A stretch of 64,000 nt of DNA from Sporocytophaga sp. (GCF_017745095.1 NZ_JAGHZZ010000001.1:496001-560000); one strand, 5' to 3'. Shown: positions 1 to 8,509, counted from the first letter of the stretch. Numbers and translations are program-made. The notes: generated by a model not told the origin, from the sequence alone.

Positions 1-1
1 T

Positions 2-313
2 GTGAAGGAAGCTTTGGCTAATGGCAGGTTAACGGATAGGAATGGGGATTTATCTTTCGCAGGTAAAAGGGAAATATTGGATAAACTTGCCGTGAAATAT
101 GATTGTGGAATCGATGCCTTGTCACTGGCGTTTGTATTGAATCAGAAATGGGCTAATGTGGTCCTCAGTGGAGCTTCTACAGAAGAACAATTAAAATCAA
201 ATGTAGAATCATTGCAAATTGTATTGGATGAGCGGGATATTGCAGTTTTGGAGAGTCTCAAAGAAGAACCCTCTGCATATTGGTCTTCCAGGTCAGAACT
301 TAGCTGGAATTAA
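2..313 (+). CDS. Aldo/keto reductase, C-terminal fragment (cut by window edge)
   Basis: The last 103 residues of an NAD(P)H-dependent aldo/keto reductase of the TIM-barrel type. The stretch around residues 38-60 (ALSLAFVLNQ, then VVLSGASTEEQL) matches the family's conserved end, where the Ser/Gly loop holds the phosphate of NADPH. The tail after residue 75 (LDERDIAVLESL) is the usual final helix. The start lies outside the window, and the GTG at position 2 is internal. Family membership is clear from this segment. The substrate cannot be told. Confidence 0.85.
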   Translation: MKEALANGRLTDRNGDLSFAGKREILDKLAVKYDCGIDALSLAFVLNQKWANVVLSGASTEEQLKSNVESLQIVLDERDIAVLESLKEEPSAYWSSRSELSWN

Positions 314-325
314 ATCCAAATTAAG

Positions 326-400
326 CATTAGCCATTGAAAATCCTGGTTAATCATCAAAATCAAAATTACTTGATTTGCACTTCTAATCGGTTAATTAAC
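326..400. repeat. Dispersed intergenic repeat, copy 1
   Basis: A roughly 75-base noncoding segment whose two ends recur about 20 kb away at 20557-20629. The left arm (CATTAGCC, TTGAAAA, AATCCT, TTAATC) and the right arm (CTAAT, GGTT, ATTAAC) are both shared, with a similar AT-rich middle containing ATCAA and ATTACTT. The outer ends (CATTAG and CTAATC) are close to inverted. Both copies lie just beyond a gene end. It may be a small repeat family or decayed mobile sequence. Only two copies are visible. Confidence 0.4.
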
Positions 401-431
401 GCAGGCATTTATAGTGCTCAATCTCTGTTTA

Positions 432-468
432 AAAAGTAGTCCGCAATTGCATACGCAACCACGGACTA
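432..468 (-). terminator. Rho-independent terminator of the ferredoxin gene
   Basis: A 7-bp stem (TAGTCCG at 437-443 with CGGACTA at 462-468) closes a loop that holds a second short stem, TTGC with GCAA. Read on the minus strand, the hairpin is followed by CTTTTT. It lies 12 bases past the stop codon of the ferredoxin gene. Confidence 0.65.
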
Positions 469-480
469 TATTGGAGCAGC

Positions 481-831
481 TTAATTTTCGTTGTGAAGCC
501 AGGATTTTTTAGCAAGTAAAATTTCCTGTGTTTCCTGAAAATCAGGATCAGGTACGCAGCAGTCTACAGGGCAAACAGCCGCACATTGTGGCTCTTCATG
601 AAATCCCGCACATTCCGTGCACTTATTAGGAACTATATAAAAGAAGTCATTTGAAACGGGTTCATTCATTAAATTTGCATCAATATGAGACCCATCCTCA
701 AGTTCAATTTCAGTAAGGCTTGTACCTTTTGAATAGCTCCATTCCGCACCGTTCTCGTAAATCGCAGTATTGGGGCATTCGGGCTCGCAAGCTCCGCAAT
801 TGATGCATTCCTCGGTAATTAAAATTGCCAT
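481..831 (-). CDS. 2[4Fe-4S] ferredoxin (Allochromatium type)
   Basis: A 116-residue cytoplasmic electron carrier with two [4Fe-4S] clusters. The first motif is Cys9, Cys12, Cys15 and Cys19-Pro (CxxCxxCxxxCP). The second is Cys71, Cys74, Cys83 and Cys87-Pro. The eight residues between Cys74 and Cys83, instead of two, and the C-terminal extension are marks of the Allochromatium-type low-potential ferredoxins. A stretch of about 50 residues between the clusters is longer than in the classic clostridial form. GAGG is present just upstream on the coding strand. The gene follows a LysR regulator on the same strand, 77 bases away, and has its own terminator at 432-468. The redox partner is unknown. 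Confidence 0.92.
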   Translation of the reverse strand: MAILITEECINCGACEPECPNTAIYENGAEWSYSKGTSLTEIELEDGSHIDANLMNEPVSNDFFYIVPNKCTECAGFHEEPQCAAVCPVDCCVPDPDFQETQEILLAKKSWLHNEN

Positions 832-908
832 TTTTCCTCCTTGTTTTATGAAACAAAAGTGAAGGATTTCTAAATAATTAGCTAATCAAAAAAACTTATA
901 CTGGATAA

Positions 909-1805
909 CTAAAAGTTATAATGGCTATTGCAAAATCTTTTAAAAAGGTCTGTAAGTCTGGAAGTTTTCCCATGGAGTTGAATAAATTGAAAAGTTCTGT
1001 AAATGTCCAGACCTTTAACTTCCAGAATAACGAGCTCTTTGTTTTTGAGCTCATTTCCGATAGCATGAATAGAAATGAAAGCTGCCGATTCAGAGTATAA
1101 CAGGTAATGTTTAATTGCTTCTGTACTTTCAAGCTGAAGTTCTATTTTAAGATCTTTCAAAGTGATTTTATCTTTATCCAGAGCTTTTAAAATAACATCT
1201 AAGGTTCCGGAGCCTTGCTCTCTAAGTATAAGAGGCAATGTTGTCAATTGAGATGGCTTTAATTCTCCACGTTGCCCTATTTTGCTTTCTGCATGTGCTA
1301 CCAAAACAATTTCGTCTTTAACAAAAGCCTCATAAGCTATTTGAGGATGATGAGATATACCTTCCACAATGGCAATGTCAATTTGTTCTGATATGATTTG
1401 TTGCTCTATAAACTCGCTGTTACCACTTACAAAATGAAGCTGAATGGAAGGATGTGCTGACTTGAAGAGCGCTAATATTTTAGGTAAAACATATTGTGCC
1501 AAAGTTGTACTGGCGCCTATTCTAATTGTTCCGCTTTCAGGATTTTGCAATTGGGCAAGATCATTTTCAAGTGCGGCATAAACCTTGAAAATTTGCTGTG
1601 CATGTTTTAATAAGACCTGTCCTGCAGGAGTGAGTGTTATATTATTACCATGCCTTTTAAAAAGTGCCAATCCGGTTTGTTCTTCCAGCTCTTTGATATG
1701 TTTAGTGACCGCAGGCTGGGAAATGAAAAGTTCCTGGGCGGCTTTAGTAAAGCTTAATTTTTGAGAAACCGAATAAAATACTTTGAGTCGAAAATCAAAA
1801 ATCAT
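909..1805 (-). CDS. LysR family transcriptional regulator
   Basis: A 298-residue LysR-type regulator of standard length. Residues 1-60 form the winged helix-turn-helix (FYSVSQKLSFTKAAQEL, SQPAVTKHIKELE). Residues 90-295 form the periplasmic-binding-protein-like effector domain (GTIRIGASTTLAQYVLP, then SEQIDIAIVEG). The N-terminal and effector-domain pattern resembles the CysL/YwfK branch, but I cannot name the ligand. It reads in the same direction as the ferredoxin gene downstream, so it may control that gene or itself. Its upstream region (1806-1915) separates it from the glycosyltransferase behind it. Confidence 0.9.
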   Translation of the reverse strand: MIFDFRLKVFYSVSQKLSFTKAAQELFISQPAVTKHIKELEEQTGLALFKRHGNNITLTPAGQVLLKHAQQIFKVYAALENDLAQLQNPESGTIRIGASTTLAQYVLPKILALFKSAHPSIQLHFVSGNSEFIEQQIISEQIDIAIVEGISHHPQIAYEAFVKDEIVLVAHAESKIGQRGELKPSQLTTLPLILREQGSGTLDVILKALDKDKITLKDLKIELQLESTEAIKHYLLYSESAAFISIHAIGNELKNKELVILEVKGLDIYRTFQFIQLHGKTSRLTDLFKRFCNSHYNF

Positions 1806-1915
1806 AAAATCAATCCTTTCGCAATGGTGAATCGCTTATTGTACCGGTGGAATCCTATTCACGTGCTATCTGGACGAATTTAACAATTTATGAGAGATTC
1901 TATTGTGTAAACTTT

Positions 1916-3151
1916 TTATTCCTGTTGGACTGCCTTTTTCTCTCCTTCAACCTCAAGTTCTTTTAGTGAAACCATTTTTACTTGTTCAGTAACAAGAAAA
2001 TCCTTGCCAGCTTTTTTCATAGTGAAAAGCGCTAAGATCTGATAAATTATAAAAGAAGGTATTCCATAAAGATTTGACCATATAGCTTTAGGTGCATTTC
2101 CTAGATAGAGTACCCATAGGAAATTTAAAACGAAAATCAGGCCCCCTGAAAAGACCATCACTGAAAGCTGAGGAAATAATAAAAGATCTATGATAAATAG
2201 AAATGCACAAGAGAAAACCAGAATAAACAGCGGTGGGGATAATGTCATGGTACCAAAAAGGAACTTATTGAAAGAAAATCTTTCTATTCCTGATGCAATC
2301 AGTTGCAGTGAATATTTGGTGTTTTCAAAATAAGATCTTAGCCATCTTGATCTTTGTCTCACCAATTGGTCTGACTTGGATATTTTTTCATCATAAACAA
2401 GGGCATCTTTAGCAAAAGCTATTTGAATGTTATTTCCAACAAGGAAGTTTTGTAGAATTTTATCTTCTGCGATAATGAGACCGTTACTATTTTCACTAAT
2501 TCTCGGGGAGGAAAGGTACTTTTTAAACAGTTCAGTTTCGATTACCATTCCTGATCCAGCAATATTTGCAGAAGAGTTTAATATGTAGGGTACAAGTTTT
2601 TGGGTATAGTTAAAATAAAGTTCGCCTGTTGCATCTAGGCATGCAGTGGTAGAATCAAGGTTTTTCGCAACTCTCTTTCCCTGAATAGCAGTATAACCAG
2701 CACCCATGTAATTATTAGCAATTGCAAGAAAGTCTGGGTGCATGAGATTATCCGCATCCATAACTATGATGGCATCGTGGTTCCTCACTGCCTGACTCAT
2801 TGCAAAGATAAGAGAACGAACTTTGGACCCTAGTTTTTTAGGAGGCAAACAAATTTTCAGTTTAGGGTCTTCCGGAATAGTTAATGCTTGCTCTGCTGAA
2901 CAGTCATCTGCAATGAGATAAATATGGAATTTATCATAGCCTTGTTCAAGTATAGATTCTATAAGGGGACGAGTAATAGGTAAATTTTTATAGGCAGTTA
3001 TGATAATACCGAAATCCTTTTGCTCAGAACTTTTTTGAAACTTTTTTTCCCTAAACAACAGTGAAAATAGAACTGTAAGAAATGGAAATAGGAGAAAGAA
3101 TGTAATGAGGCTACTCGCGAAAAGTAAGAAATAGTACAAAGCATGCATCAT
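1916..3151 (-). CDS. Membrane family 2 glycosyltransferase
   Basis: A 411-residue inner-membrane glycosyltransferase of the processive GT2 type. One N-terminal membrane segment (about residues 5-30) precedes a cytosolic GT-A domain with ITAYKNLP at the nucleotide site, the metal-binding MDADN (DxD) near residue 133, the catalytic-base region AEDK near 229, and QRSRW near 266, the QxxRW motif that grips the growing chain. Three or four hydrophobic segments follow (about 300-375). This is the layout of cellulose and hyaluronan synthase relatives, but the protein is shorter and has no PilZ domain. Two adjacent Met codons make the start uncertain by one residue. It stands alone, so the polymer is unknown. 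Confidence 0.85.
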   Translation of the reverse strand: MMHALYYFLLFASSLITFFLLFPFLTVLFSLLFREKKFQKSSEQKDFGIIITAYKNLPITRPLIESILEQGYDKFHIYLIADDCSAEQALTIPEDPKLKICLPPKKLGSKVRSLIFAMSQAVRNHDAIIVMDADNLMHPDFLAIANNYMGAGYTAIQGKRVAKNLDSTTACLDATGELYFNYTQKLVPYILNSSANIAGSGMVIETELFKKYLSSPRISENSNGLIIAEDKILQNFLVGNNIQIAFAKDALVYDEKISKSDQLVRQRSRWLRSYFENTKYSLQLIASGIERFSFNKFLFGTMTLSPPLFILVFSCAFLFIIDLLLFPQLSVMVFSGGLIFVLNFLWVLYLGNAPKAIWSNLYGIPSFIIYQILALFTMKKAGKDFLVTEQVKMVSLKELEVEGEKKAVQQE

Positions 3152-3696
3152 AAACCTGATTTTTAATATCTTCTATTTAGTAATAGTCTTTTGTTGTAAA
3201 TTATCCATACAATATTACACGTAATGGATTTGAAAAAATGTTTCTGTTAATATCTGATTACAAAGTTTTTGTTTTAAATGACCTAAATTCTTTCAGATTT
3301 GAATCACTTGACTTCCCCTTTTTCGGATATTGTAATTTTAACAGATTCTTAAGATAAGATATAATAATTTTATTGACTGTTTTTTGGTGATTGATTTCCT
3401 AAATATTTCTCCCCTTTGATTTGATTAAATATTCAAAAAAAATCTATTGAAATTAATTATAAAATGTAATAGATCAAAGGGCTGAGGTAAAATTTTAAAA
3501 ATATACTTTGGATGAAGTAATTGAAATTAAGAATCTTCCCCTATCGATTTCTGCATATCTATAATTGTAGGATATGGACTTATACTTTTTTCAGGTAAAA
3601 TATTTTTTTAAGTTTACTACATTACTTCCCTGTCCTTTAGGAATTGAGTTATACCAGATTCAGAAATATTTATTTTGTTTAATTTAACATTGGAAA
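3152..3696. other. 545-base noncoding stretch
   Basis: AT-rich spacer between two divergently read genes. I see no convincing coding frame or RNA gene. The one structured element is a 9-bp inverted repeat, CCCTTTGAT at 3412-3420 and ATCAAAGGG at 3473-3481, separated by 52 bases. It could hold promoters for both neighbours, but none stands out. Confidence 0.5.
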
Positions 3697-4266
3697 ATGA
3701 AAAACCGTTGTGGGTGGACGAAAGATGATCCATTAATGATTGCATATCATGATGAAGAATGGGGAGTGCCTGTTCATGATGATCAGAAACATTTTGAGTT
3801 TCTGGTGCTGGATGCTTTTCAGGCAGGGTTGAGCTGGAAAACAGTACTTTATAAACGGGAAGCATTCCGAAAGGCTTTTGGTGGATTTGATGTAAAGAAA
3901 GTTGCTAAAATGACTGATGCCCAACTTGAAAAACTTTTATTAGATCAATCCATTATTCGTAACCGTCTCAAAATTTTTGGAACCGTTAAAAACGCCAAAG
4001 CCTTCATTGAAATTCAAAAGGAGTTTGGCTCTTTTGATAAATATATCTGGAGCTTTGTAGGTGATAAACCTATTGTCAATAATCGCAAGAGTATCAGAGA
4101 AGTCCCTGCTACAAGTAAAGAAAGTGATGCAATGAGTAAAGCATTAAAGAAGAGAGGCTTCACATTTGTGGGATCCACTATTTGCTATGCATACATGCAG
4201 GCCGCGGGATTAGTAAATGATCATATAGAAGGATGTTTTCGGTATAAACAGATATTGAAACTATAG
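3697..4266 (+). CDS. tag: DNA-3-methyladenine glycosylase I
   Basis: A 189-residue cytoplasmic base-excision repair enzyme that removes 3-methyladenine from alkylated DNA. The whole length matches the Tag family: the start MKNRCGW, the EEWGVPVHDD stretch, the substrate-pocket region LDAFQAGLSWKTVL around residue 45, and the end NDHIEGCF. The zinc-binding residues typical of Tag (Cys5, His near 17, His and Cys in the last motif) are all present. The helix-hairpin-helix body is of normal length. It is a single gene with an ATG start and no linked repair genes. Confidence 0.96.
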   Translation: MKNRCGWTKDDPLMIAYHDEEWGVPVHDDQKHFEFLVLDAFQAGLSWKTVLYKREAFRKAFGGFDVKKVAKMTDAQLEKLLLDQSIIRNRLKIFGTVKNAKAFIEIQKEFGSFDKYIWSFVGDKPIVNNRKSIREVPATSKESDAMSKALKKRGFTFVGSTICYAYMQAAGLVNDHIEGCFRYKQILKL

Positions 4267-4448
4267 CCACATTCTTTAAGATTTGTTATAGAGTAGATGC
4301 TTTTGGGATTCGCATTTTTTTTACTATTGAATGCGCATAACTCCTGATTTAAAAAAAGTCTGCTATTAAAAATCCTTGGCCATTAAGGTTTAAACTGACG
4401 TTTTTAACAAAAATCATTTTCCTCAGGTTCTTCTAATAGTCCTTGAAT

Positions 4449-4476
4449 ACTATGGATAGAACACTATGGATAGAAA
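4449..4476 (+). repeat. 14-bp tandem duplication across the start codon of the malectin gene
   Basis: ACTATGGATAGAAC at 4449-4462 is repeated at 4463-4476 with one mismatch. Each unit contains an ATG (4452 and 4466). The first ATG is out of frame with the second and opens a 10-codon reading frame that ends at 4484, overlapping the true start. The second ATG gives the long protein. Confidence 0.8.
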
Positions 4477-5620
4477 TCTTTTAACTAAATTTTTCGCCCT
4501 GATACTCGGCTGTTTTTTTGGAGGCATTCCTTCAATGGCTGAAGTCAGAAGGATATCCCTGGATGAAAATCCATTTGTAAGTGAAAAGTATATGTTGCTA
4601 AAGGTTGATCAGGGGGGCACATTAGATACATCGATGACTTTTTGTGATGAAGAGACGGTATCAATTGTGGGTACGAATCTGCCTGCGTTTGCCAAGCTTA
4701 CTTACAATGGAGGTGGCAATGCATCGGTTTCTCTTGCACCACTAATGGAAACAGGGGTATTTGATAAGGTATATATAGTTGCTTCAGATAGTTATGGTGG
4801 TAGTGACACAATATTCGTTACAATCCAAGTGAATAAGATGCTTTACAGGGTTAATTCTGGAGGTCCTGTGGTCAAAGATCTTCCAATGGAATGGGCTACA
4901 GATATGCAGGAAGCGCCTGCTCCATATCTGGATGCAAACAGTGCAAATTATACAACTGGAAGTAATATGTGGACCGGAACGAATACTACAGGAGCCCCGG
5001 ATTTACTTTTTGGAGACAATAGGCTCAACCTGCTTGAAAATAAATCTTTAATTATGAAATTTCCGGTTCCTCAAAACGGGAGATATAAAGTCAATCTATA
5101 TTTTGCCCAAAAGGTTAATGGTGATGTAACAGGCCCAGGCCAGCAGATTTTTCATGTAAAAGTGGAGAATACCATGGCCCTTGAAAACTTTGACATTTAT
5201 GCAGAAGCTGGAATGGATGCTATAAAAAAAACTTGCATCGTTGAAGTAAATGATAAGACATTAAATGTTAATTTCTTTAGAAAAAAAGGAAATCCTCAAG
5301 TTAATGCTATTGAAATTTTTCAAATAGAGGAAGATCCGGTATTCATTGAAGAAGGTAACATTGCTGGTGATATGGTTGCAATTCCAAATCCGACAGCGGA
5401 TAAAGTTCAAATCAGATTTAAGGGATATTTGAATGGAATAGTTACCGTCGCTTTATATGATGAAAGAAACAGAATCATTTTCAGAAAGAATATGGCTCTT
5501 TTATGCGGGAAGTCTATCAGACTTAATCTCGAAGAAATGAGCCTTGCCTCAGGAGAGTATTATGTTCAGGTATTAACTGCAAATAAAAAATATTTTGCGA
5601 GAGTAATGCTATTAAGATGA
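4466..5620 (+). CDS. Secreted malectin-domain protein with T9SS sorting domain
   Basis: A 384-residue exported protein. Residues 1-25 are a signal peptide. Residues about 26-125 look like an Ig- or cadherin-like module (ending SYGGSDTIFVTIQV). Residues about 127-291 are a malectin carbohydrate-binding domain, starting LYRVNSGGP and containing GRYKVNLYFAQ, a family that binds glucose-containing oligosaccharides. Residues about 303-384 are a T9SS type A sorting domain (VAIPNPTADKVQIRF, then SGEYYVQVLT), so the protein should cross the outer membrane by type IX secretion. No catalytic domain is visible, so it may be an adhesin or a glycan-binding surface protein. The start is chosen as the second ATG of a duplicated 14-mer. 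Confidence 0.82.
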   Translation: MDRNLLTKFFALILGCFFGGIPSMAEVRRISLDENPFVSEKYMLLKVDQGGTLDTSMTFCDEETVSIVGTNLPAFAKLTYNGGGNASVSLAPLMETGVFDKVYIVASDSYGGSDTIFVTIQVNKMLYRVNSGGPVVKDLPMEWATDMQEAPAPYLDANSANYTTGSNMWTGTNTTGAPDLLFGDNRLNLLENKSLIMKFPVPQNGRYKVNLYFAQKVNGDVTGPGQQIFHVKVENTMALENFDIYAEAGMDAIKKTCIVEVNDKTLNVNFFRKKGNPQVNAIEIFQIEEDPVFIEEGNIAGDMVAIPNPTADKVQIRFKGYLNGIVTVALYDERNRIIFRKNMALLCGKSIRLNLEEMSLASGEYYVQVLTANKKYFARVMLLR

Positions 5621-5665
5621 TAATAATACTGAACTAAATTGTTCAAAATTAGAAGAAAAGAGATA

Positions 5666-5693
5666 GTTAACAATTCCTTAATACTTCAGTAAT
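5666..5693 (+). promoter_or_regulatory. Candidate PHO box upstream of phoB
   Basis: GTTAAC at 5666-5671 and CTTAAT at 5677-5682 are exactly 11 bp apart. A weaker third copy, AGTAAT at 5688-5693, keeps the spacing. A possible -7 element, TACTTTTA, follows at 5715-5722. The same 11-bp spacing occurs ahead of three other genes in this block. Autoregulation of the regulator would follow. Confidence 0.5.
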
Positions 5694-5742
5694 ATTAAGG
5701 GAACATCCCGTATTTACTTTTACATGCCATTCACAAACAGGC

Positions 5743-6435
5743 ATGAACGCAAGCAAAAAATACAGGATACTTATAGTAGATGATGAGCCATCCATTGTCG
5801 AAATATTGGATTACAACCTCAGGAAAGAAGGTTACCTGACCAAGTCGGCCTGTGATGGTAAGGATGCGATAAATTGTATCAAATCTTTTGCTCCAGACCT
5901 GATCTTATTAGATATAATGATGCCTACGATTGATGGTATTGAAACGTGTAGGCAAATCAGGGCCATGGAGGGCACAGAAAACACGCATATTATTTTTTTA
6001 ACAGCCCGCTCTGAAGAATATTCGGAAGTGGCAGCATTTGAGGTTGGAGGCAACGATTTTATTACAAAGCCTATTAAGCCAAGGGCGCTCTTAAGCAGGA
6101 TATCAGCAATTTTCAGAAGAGGATTAATAGAAGAGAAAAGCGGGAATATTGTTTCATTCAAAGATATAACAATCAATAAAGAAAGTTATACGGTTCTGAA
6201 GAACAATGAGAAGGTTGCACTCACTAAAAAAGAGTTTGAGTTACTTTTCTTTTTGTGCTCTCATCCTAATAAAGTTTTTAACAGAGATGATCTGCTCAAG
6301 AAAATTTGGGGAGATGACATCTTTGTAGTATCAAGAACTATTGATGTTCATATCAGGAAGATAAGGGAGAAGATTGGTGAAAATTATATTAACACCATCA
6401 AGGGAATAGGATACAAGTTCGAAAGCAGCGAATAG
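5743..6435 (+). CDS. phoB: OmpR/PhoB family response regulator, probable PhoB
   Basis: A 230-residue two-component regulator. The receiver domain (1-122) has the acidic pair Asp13-Asp14, the phospho-acceptor Asp57 (LILLDIMMP), Thr87 and Lys109. The winged-helix domain (about 135-228) includes LTKKEFELLFFL, RTIDVHIRKIREKIG and the final IKGIGYKF. The general OmpR signature alone does not prove PhoB. I prefer PhoB because it opens a block of phosphate-starvation genes with 11-bp TTAAC repeats and has such a repeat before its own gene. No histidine kinase (PhoR) is adjacent or elsewhere in the window. Confidence 0.8.
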   Translation: MNASKKYRILIVDDEPSIVEILDYNLRKEGYLTKSACDGKDAINCIKSFAPDLILLDIMMPTIDGIETCRQIRAMEGTENTHIIFLTARSEEYSEVAAFEVGGNDFITKPIKPRALLSRISAIFRRGLIEEKSGNIVSFKDITINKESYTVLKNNEKVALTKKEFELLFFLCSHPNKVFNRDDLLKKIWGDDIFVVSRTIDVHIRKIREKIGENYINTIKGIGYKFESSE

Positions 6436-6448
6436 CCTCCTTATAAAC

Positions 6449-6476
6449 TTAATAATTTATTAACCTTTTCTTAACC
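6449..6476 (+). promoter_or_regulatory. Candidate PHO box upstream of the plcP-like operon
   Basis: Three half-sites in 11-bp steps: TTAATA at 6449, TTAACC at 6460 and TTAACC at 6471. A weak -7 element, TATTGTTA, lies at 6493-6500, about 17 bases downstream. The placement suits an activator bound just upstream of RNA polymerase. Confidence 0.6.
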
Positions 6477-6521
6477 TGTTTTCCCCGATCCATATTGTTA
6501 TTCAAATAAACAACAGTGGTT

Positions 6522-7367
6522 ATGCATTACAGAACCATCGTAATTTCTGATATACATCTTGGAACTTCGGGCTCCAAGGCAAAAGAGATCACCTCTTTTC
6601 TAAAACATAATTCCTGTGATGAACTCATCCTCAATGGTGATATTATTGATGGATGGCAACTTAAAAAGTTCGGAGCATGGAAAAAGCATCATACCAAATT
6701 CTTTAAAAGAATACTCAGGGTTATTGAAAAATATGATACCAAAGTCATATACCTGAGGGGGAATCATGATGACTTTCTAGATACCATCATTCCTTTCAAA
6801 TTTGGCAACATCTCTGTTCAAAAAGATTACATCATTACTTCCGGAGAAAAAAAGTTTTATGTTGTTCACGGGGATGTTTTCGATTCGGTAACCACTAATC
6901 TCAAGTGGATTGCTAAGCTTGGAGACATCGGTTACACCTTCCTGTTATGGCTCAACCAGCGCTATAATAATTACCGAATGAAAAGAGGCTTGCCTTACTA
7001 CTCCTTATCTCAGGCAGTTAAAAGTAAGGTAAAGAAAGCGGTTTCCTATATATCGGAATTTGAAAATGAAATCATCTGTCTTGCTAAGATAAAAAAGTGT
7101 GACGGCATTATATGCGGACATATACATCAACCTGCTATAAAGAATATTAACGGGACGATCTATATGAACTCAGGAGACTGGGTGGAAAGCCTTAGTGCAT
7201 TGGTAGAAGATTTTGAAGGCAACTGGAACATAGTTTATTACTCAGATTATAGCTTGGCGGAGGACGTTGCGGAAGAAGAGGAAGAAGAAGCTACCGACTT
7301 ATTTGATATGGATATTATCCATTTGAAAGAAGAAATTGAAATCAGAAAAAGAACAATAACCGGTTAA
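6522..7367 (+). CDS. Calcineurin-like phosphoesterase, PlcP-like phospholipase C candidate
   Basis: A 281-residue cytoplasmic metallophosphoesterase of the LpxH/COG2908 group. The metal ligands are visible: SDIHLG, NGDIIDGW, RGNHDDF, VVHGDVFD and CGHIHQP, followed by MNSGDWVES. Its length and the last motif agree with PlcP, the phospholipase C that some bacteria use under phosphate limitation to strip head groups from phospholipids and release diacylglycerol. LpxH (lipid A synthesis) is the main alternative. Context favours PlcP: a PHO box stands upstream, and a glycosyltransferase that could use the diacylglycerol follows in the operon. The ATG at 6522 is preferred to a GTG six bases earlier. 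The C-terminus has a Glu-rich run near residue 255. Confidence 0.75.
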   Translation: MHYRTIVISDIHLGTSGSKAKEITSFLKHNSCDELILNGDIIDGWQLKKFGAWKKHHTKFFKRILRVIEKYDTKVIYLRGNHDDFLDTIIPFKFGNISVQKDYIITSGEKKFYVVHGDVFDSVTTNLKWIAKLGDIGYTFLLWLNQRYNNYRMKRGLPYYSLSQAVKSKVKKAVSYISEFENEIICLAKIKKCDGIICGHIHQPAIKNINGTIYMNSGDWVESLSALVEDFEGNWNIVYYSDYSLAEDVAEEEEEEATDLFDMDIIHLKEEIEIRKRTITG

Positions 7368-7378
7368 AATTTAAACGT

Positions 7379-7501
7379 ATGAAAACACTATTTAAATTGT
7401 ACAGAAGACTACAGTCTGTTGTATTACAGTACCGTGTTACTATCCTTTACTTTGCTCTGAAAGGCAGCAAAATTAAAAGGCGTTTTTTATTACCTGTATG
7501 A
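7379..7501 (+). CDS. Small basic peptide, 40 residues, function unknown
   Basis: A short frame between the phosphoesterase and glycosyltransferase genes. It begins with ATG 11 bases after the upstream stop and ends with a TGA that shares bases with the ATG of the next gene (ATGA at 7498-7501), which suggests translational coupling. The product has about ten Lys or Arg residues (KLYRRLQ near the start, SKIKRR near the end) around a hydrophobic centre (VTILYFAL), so it could lie on a membrane as a basic amphipathic helix. I know no family for it. It may be a real small protein or only a coupling leader. Confidence 0.5.
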   Translation: MKTLFKLYRRLQSVVLQYRVTILYFALKGSKIKRRFLLPV

Positions 7502-8493
7502 GAATATTATATGCTATTCAGGGAACCGGGAACGGCCATTTAAGCCGTGCCCGAGATATTGTTCCTATATTGCAAAGCAGAGGTGAGCTAGACATTCTGG
7601 TAAGCGGTATTCAGGCTGATGTATCTCTTCCTTATCCTGTTAAATATAAGTTTCAAGGGTTGAGTTTTATTTTCGGGAAATCAGGCGGAGTAGATCTTAT
7701 AAATACTTATTTAAAAAACAATAGCAAGAAGTTTTTCTCTGAGTTAAGGGAATTGCCGATTGAAAAATATGATGTAGTGATCAATGACTTTGAACCTGTG
7801 AGTGCCTGGGCTTGTCATCTGAAAAAGAAGCCATGCATCGCTTTAAGTCATCAGTCCGCAGTCCTTTCTCCAAAAGTGCCTAAGCCTGGCCATACGGATC
7901 ATTTAGGGAGTTTTATTCTTAAAAGATATGCCCCGGCCACTCATCATTATGGGTTTCACTTTGAAGCTTTTGATGAGAATATCTTTACGCCAGTTATAAG
8001 AAAGGAAGTAAGAGAAATTGAACCATCCAACAATGGTCACTATACTGTATATCTTCCTGCTTATAATGAAGAGCGTTTGATCAAAGTACTTTCTAAGGTG
8101 AAAGATGTAAAATGGGAAGTGTTTTCTAAACATTCCAGAAAACCCTGGAAAGAAAAAAATCTAAACATTAAGCCTATTAATAACGAGGCATTCATTAAAA
8201 GTATGGCTTCTTCAGAAGGTGTGCTTTGTGGCGCTGGCTTTGAAACTCCAGCTGAAGCCCTTTACCTTGGTAAAAAACTAATGGTCATTCCTATGAAAAA
8301 TCAATATGAGCAACACTACAACGCCGCTGCTTTAATGTCTATGGGAATTCCGGTTATAAAAGCACTAAAGAAAAAACACCTGGATACAATTGGTCATTGG
8401 GTTGGCAAACAACGTGGAATCAAAGTGGAGTATCCTGATATTACAGAGAGCATTATTGATAAGGTATTGGAAAATGCCATTTGTTTAAAATAG
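7498..8493 (+). CDS. MurG-like (GT-B) glycosyltransferase, candidate diacylglycerol glucosyl- or galactosyltransferase
   Basis: A 331-residue GT-B glycosyltransferase of the MJ1255/VC2487 type. The N-terminal domain starts with the glycine motif GTGNGHLSRA (residues 9-18). The C-terminal domain has the nucleotide-sugar site GAGFETPAEAL near 243, followed by KKLMVIPMKNQYEQHYNA, which corresponds to the ribose/phosphate loop and acceptor-side Gln. There is no signal peptide or membrane span, so it should work at the cytosolic face of the inner membrane like MurG. Its place behind a PHO-controlled PlcP-like gene suggests it adds a sugar to diacylglycerol, as the Agt enzymes do. The substrate is inferred from context only. 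Confidence 0.75.
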   Translation: MRILYAIQGTGNGHLSRARDIVPILQSRGELDILVSGIQADVSLPYPVKYKFQGLSFIFGKSGGVDLINTYLKNNSKKFFSELRELPIEKYDVVINDFEPVSAWACHLKKKPCIALSHQSAVLSPKVPKPGHTDHLGSFILKRYAPATHHYGFHFEAFDENIFTPVIRKEVREIEPSNNGHYTVYLPAYNEERLIKVLSKVKDVKWEVFSKHSRKPWKEKNLNIKPINNEAFIKSMASSEGVLCGAGFETPAEALYLGKKLMVIPMKNQYEQHYNAAALMSMGIPVIKALKKKHLDTIGHWVGKQRGIKVEYPDITESIIDKVLENAICLK

Positions 8494-8509
8494 AACTGTT
8501 GGATAAGGT

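Noticed and set aside
3412-3481. 9-bp inverted repeat in the long spacer before tag
   Set aside because: The arms are short, 52 bases apart and in AT-rich DNA. It could be chance, and no gene or terminator function is evident.
6522-7367. Annotating the phosphoesterase simply as LpxH
   Set aside because: The motifs are shared with LpxH, but the PHO box, the glycosyltransferase that follows and the DWVES end fit PlcP better. LpxH remains the alternative.
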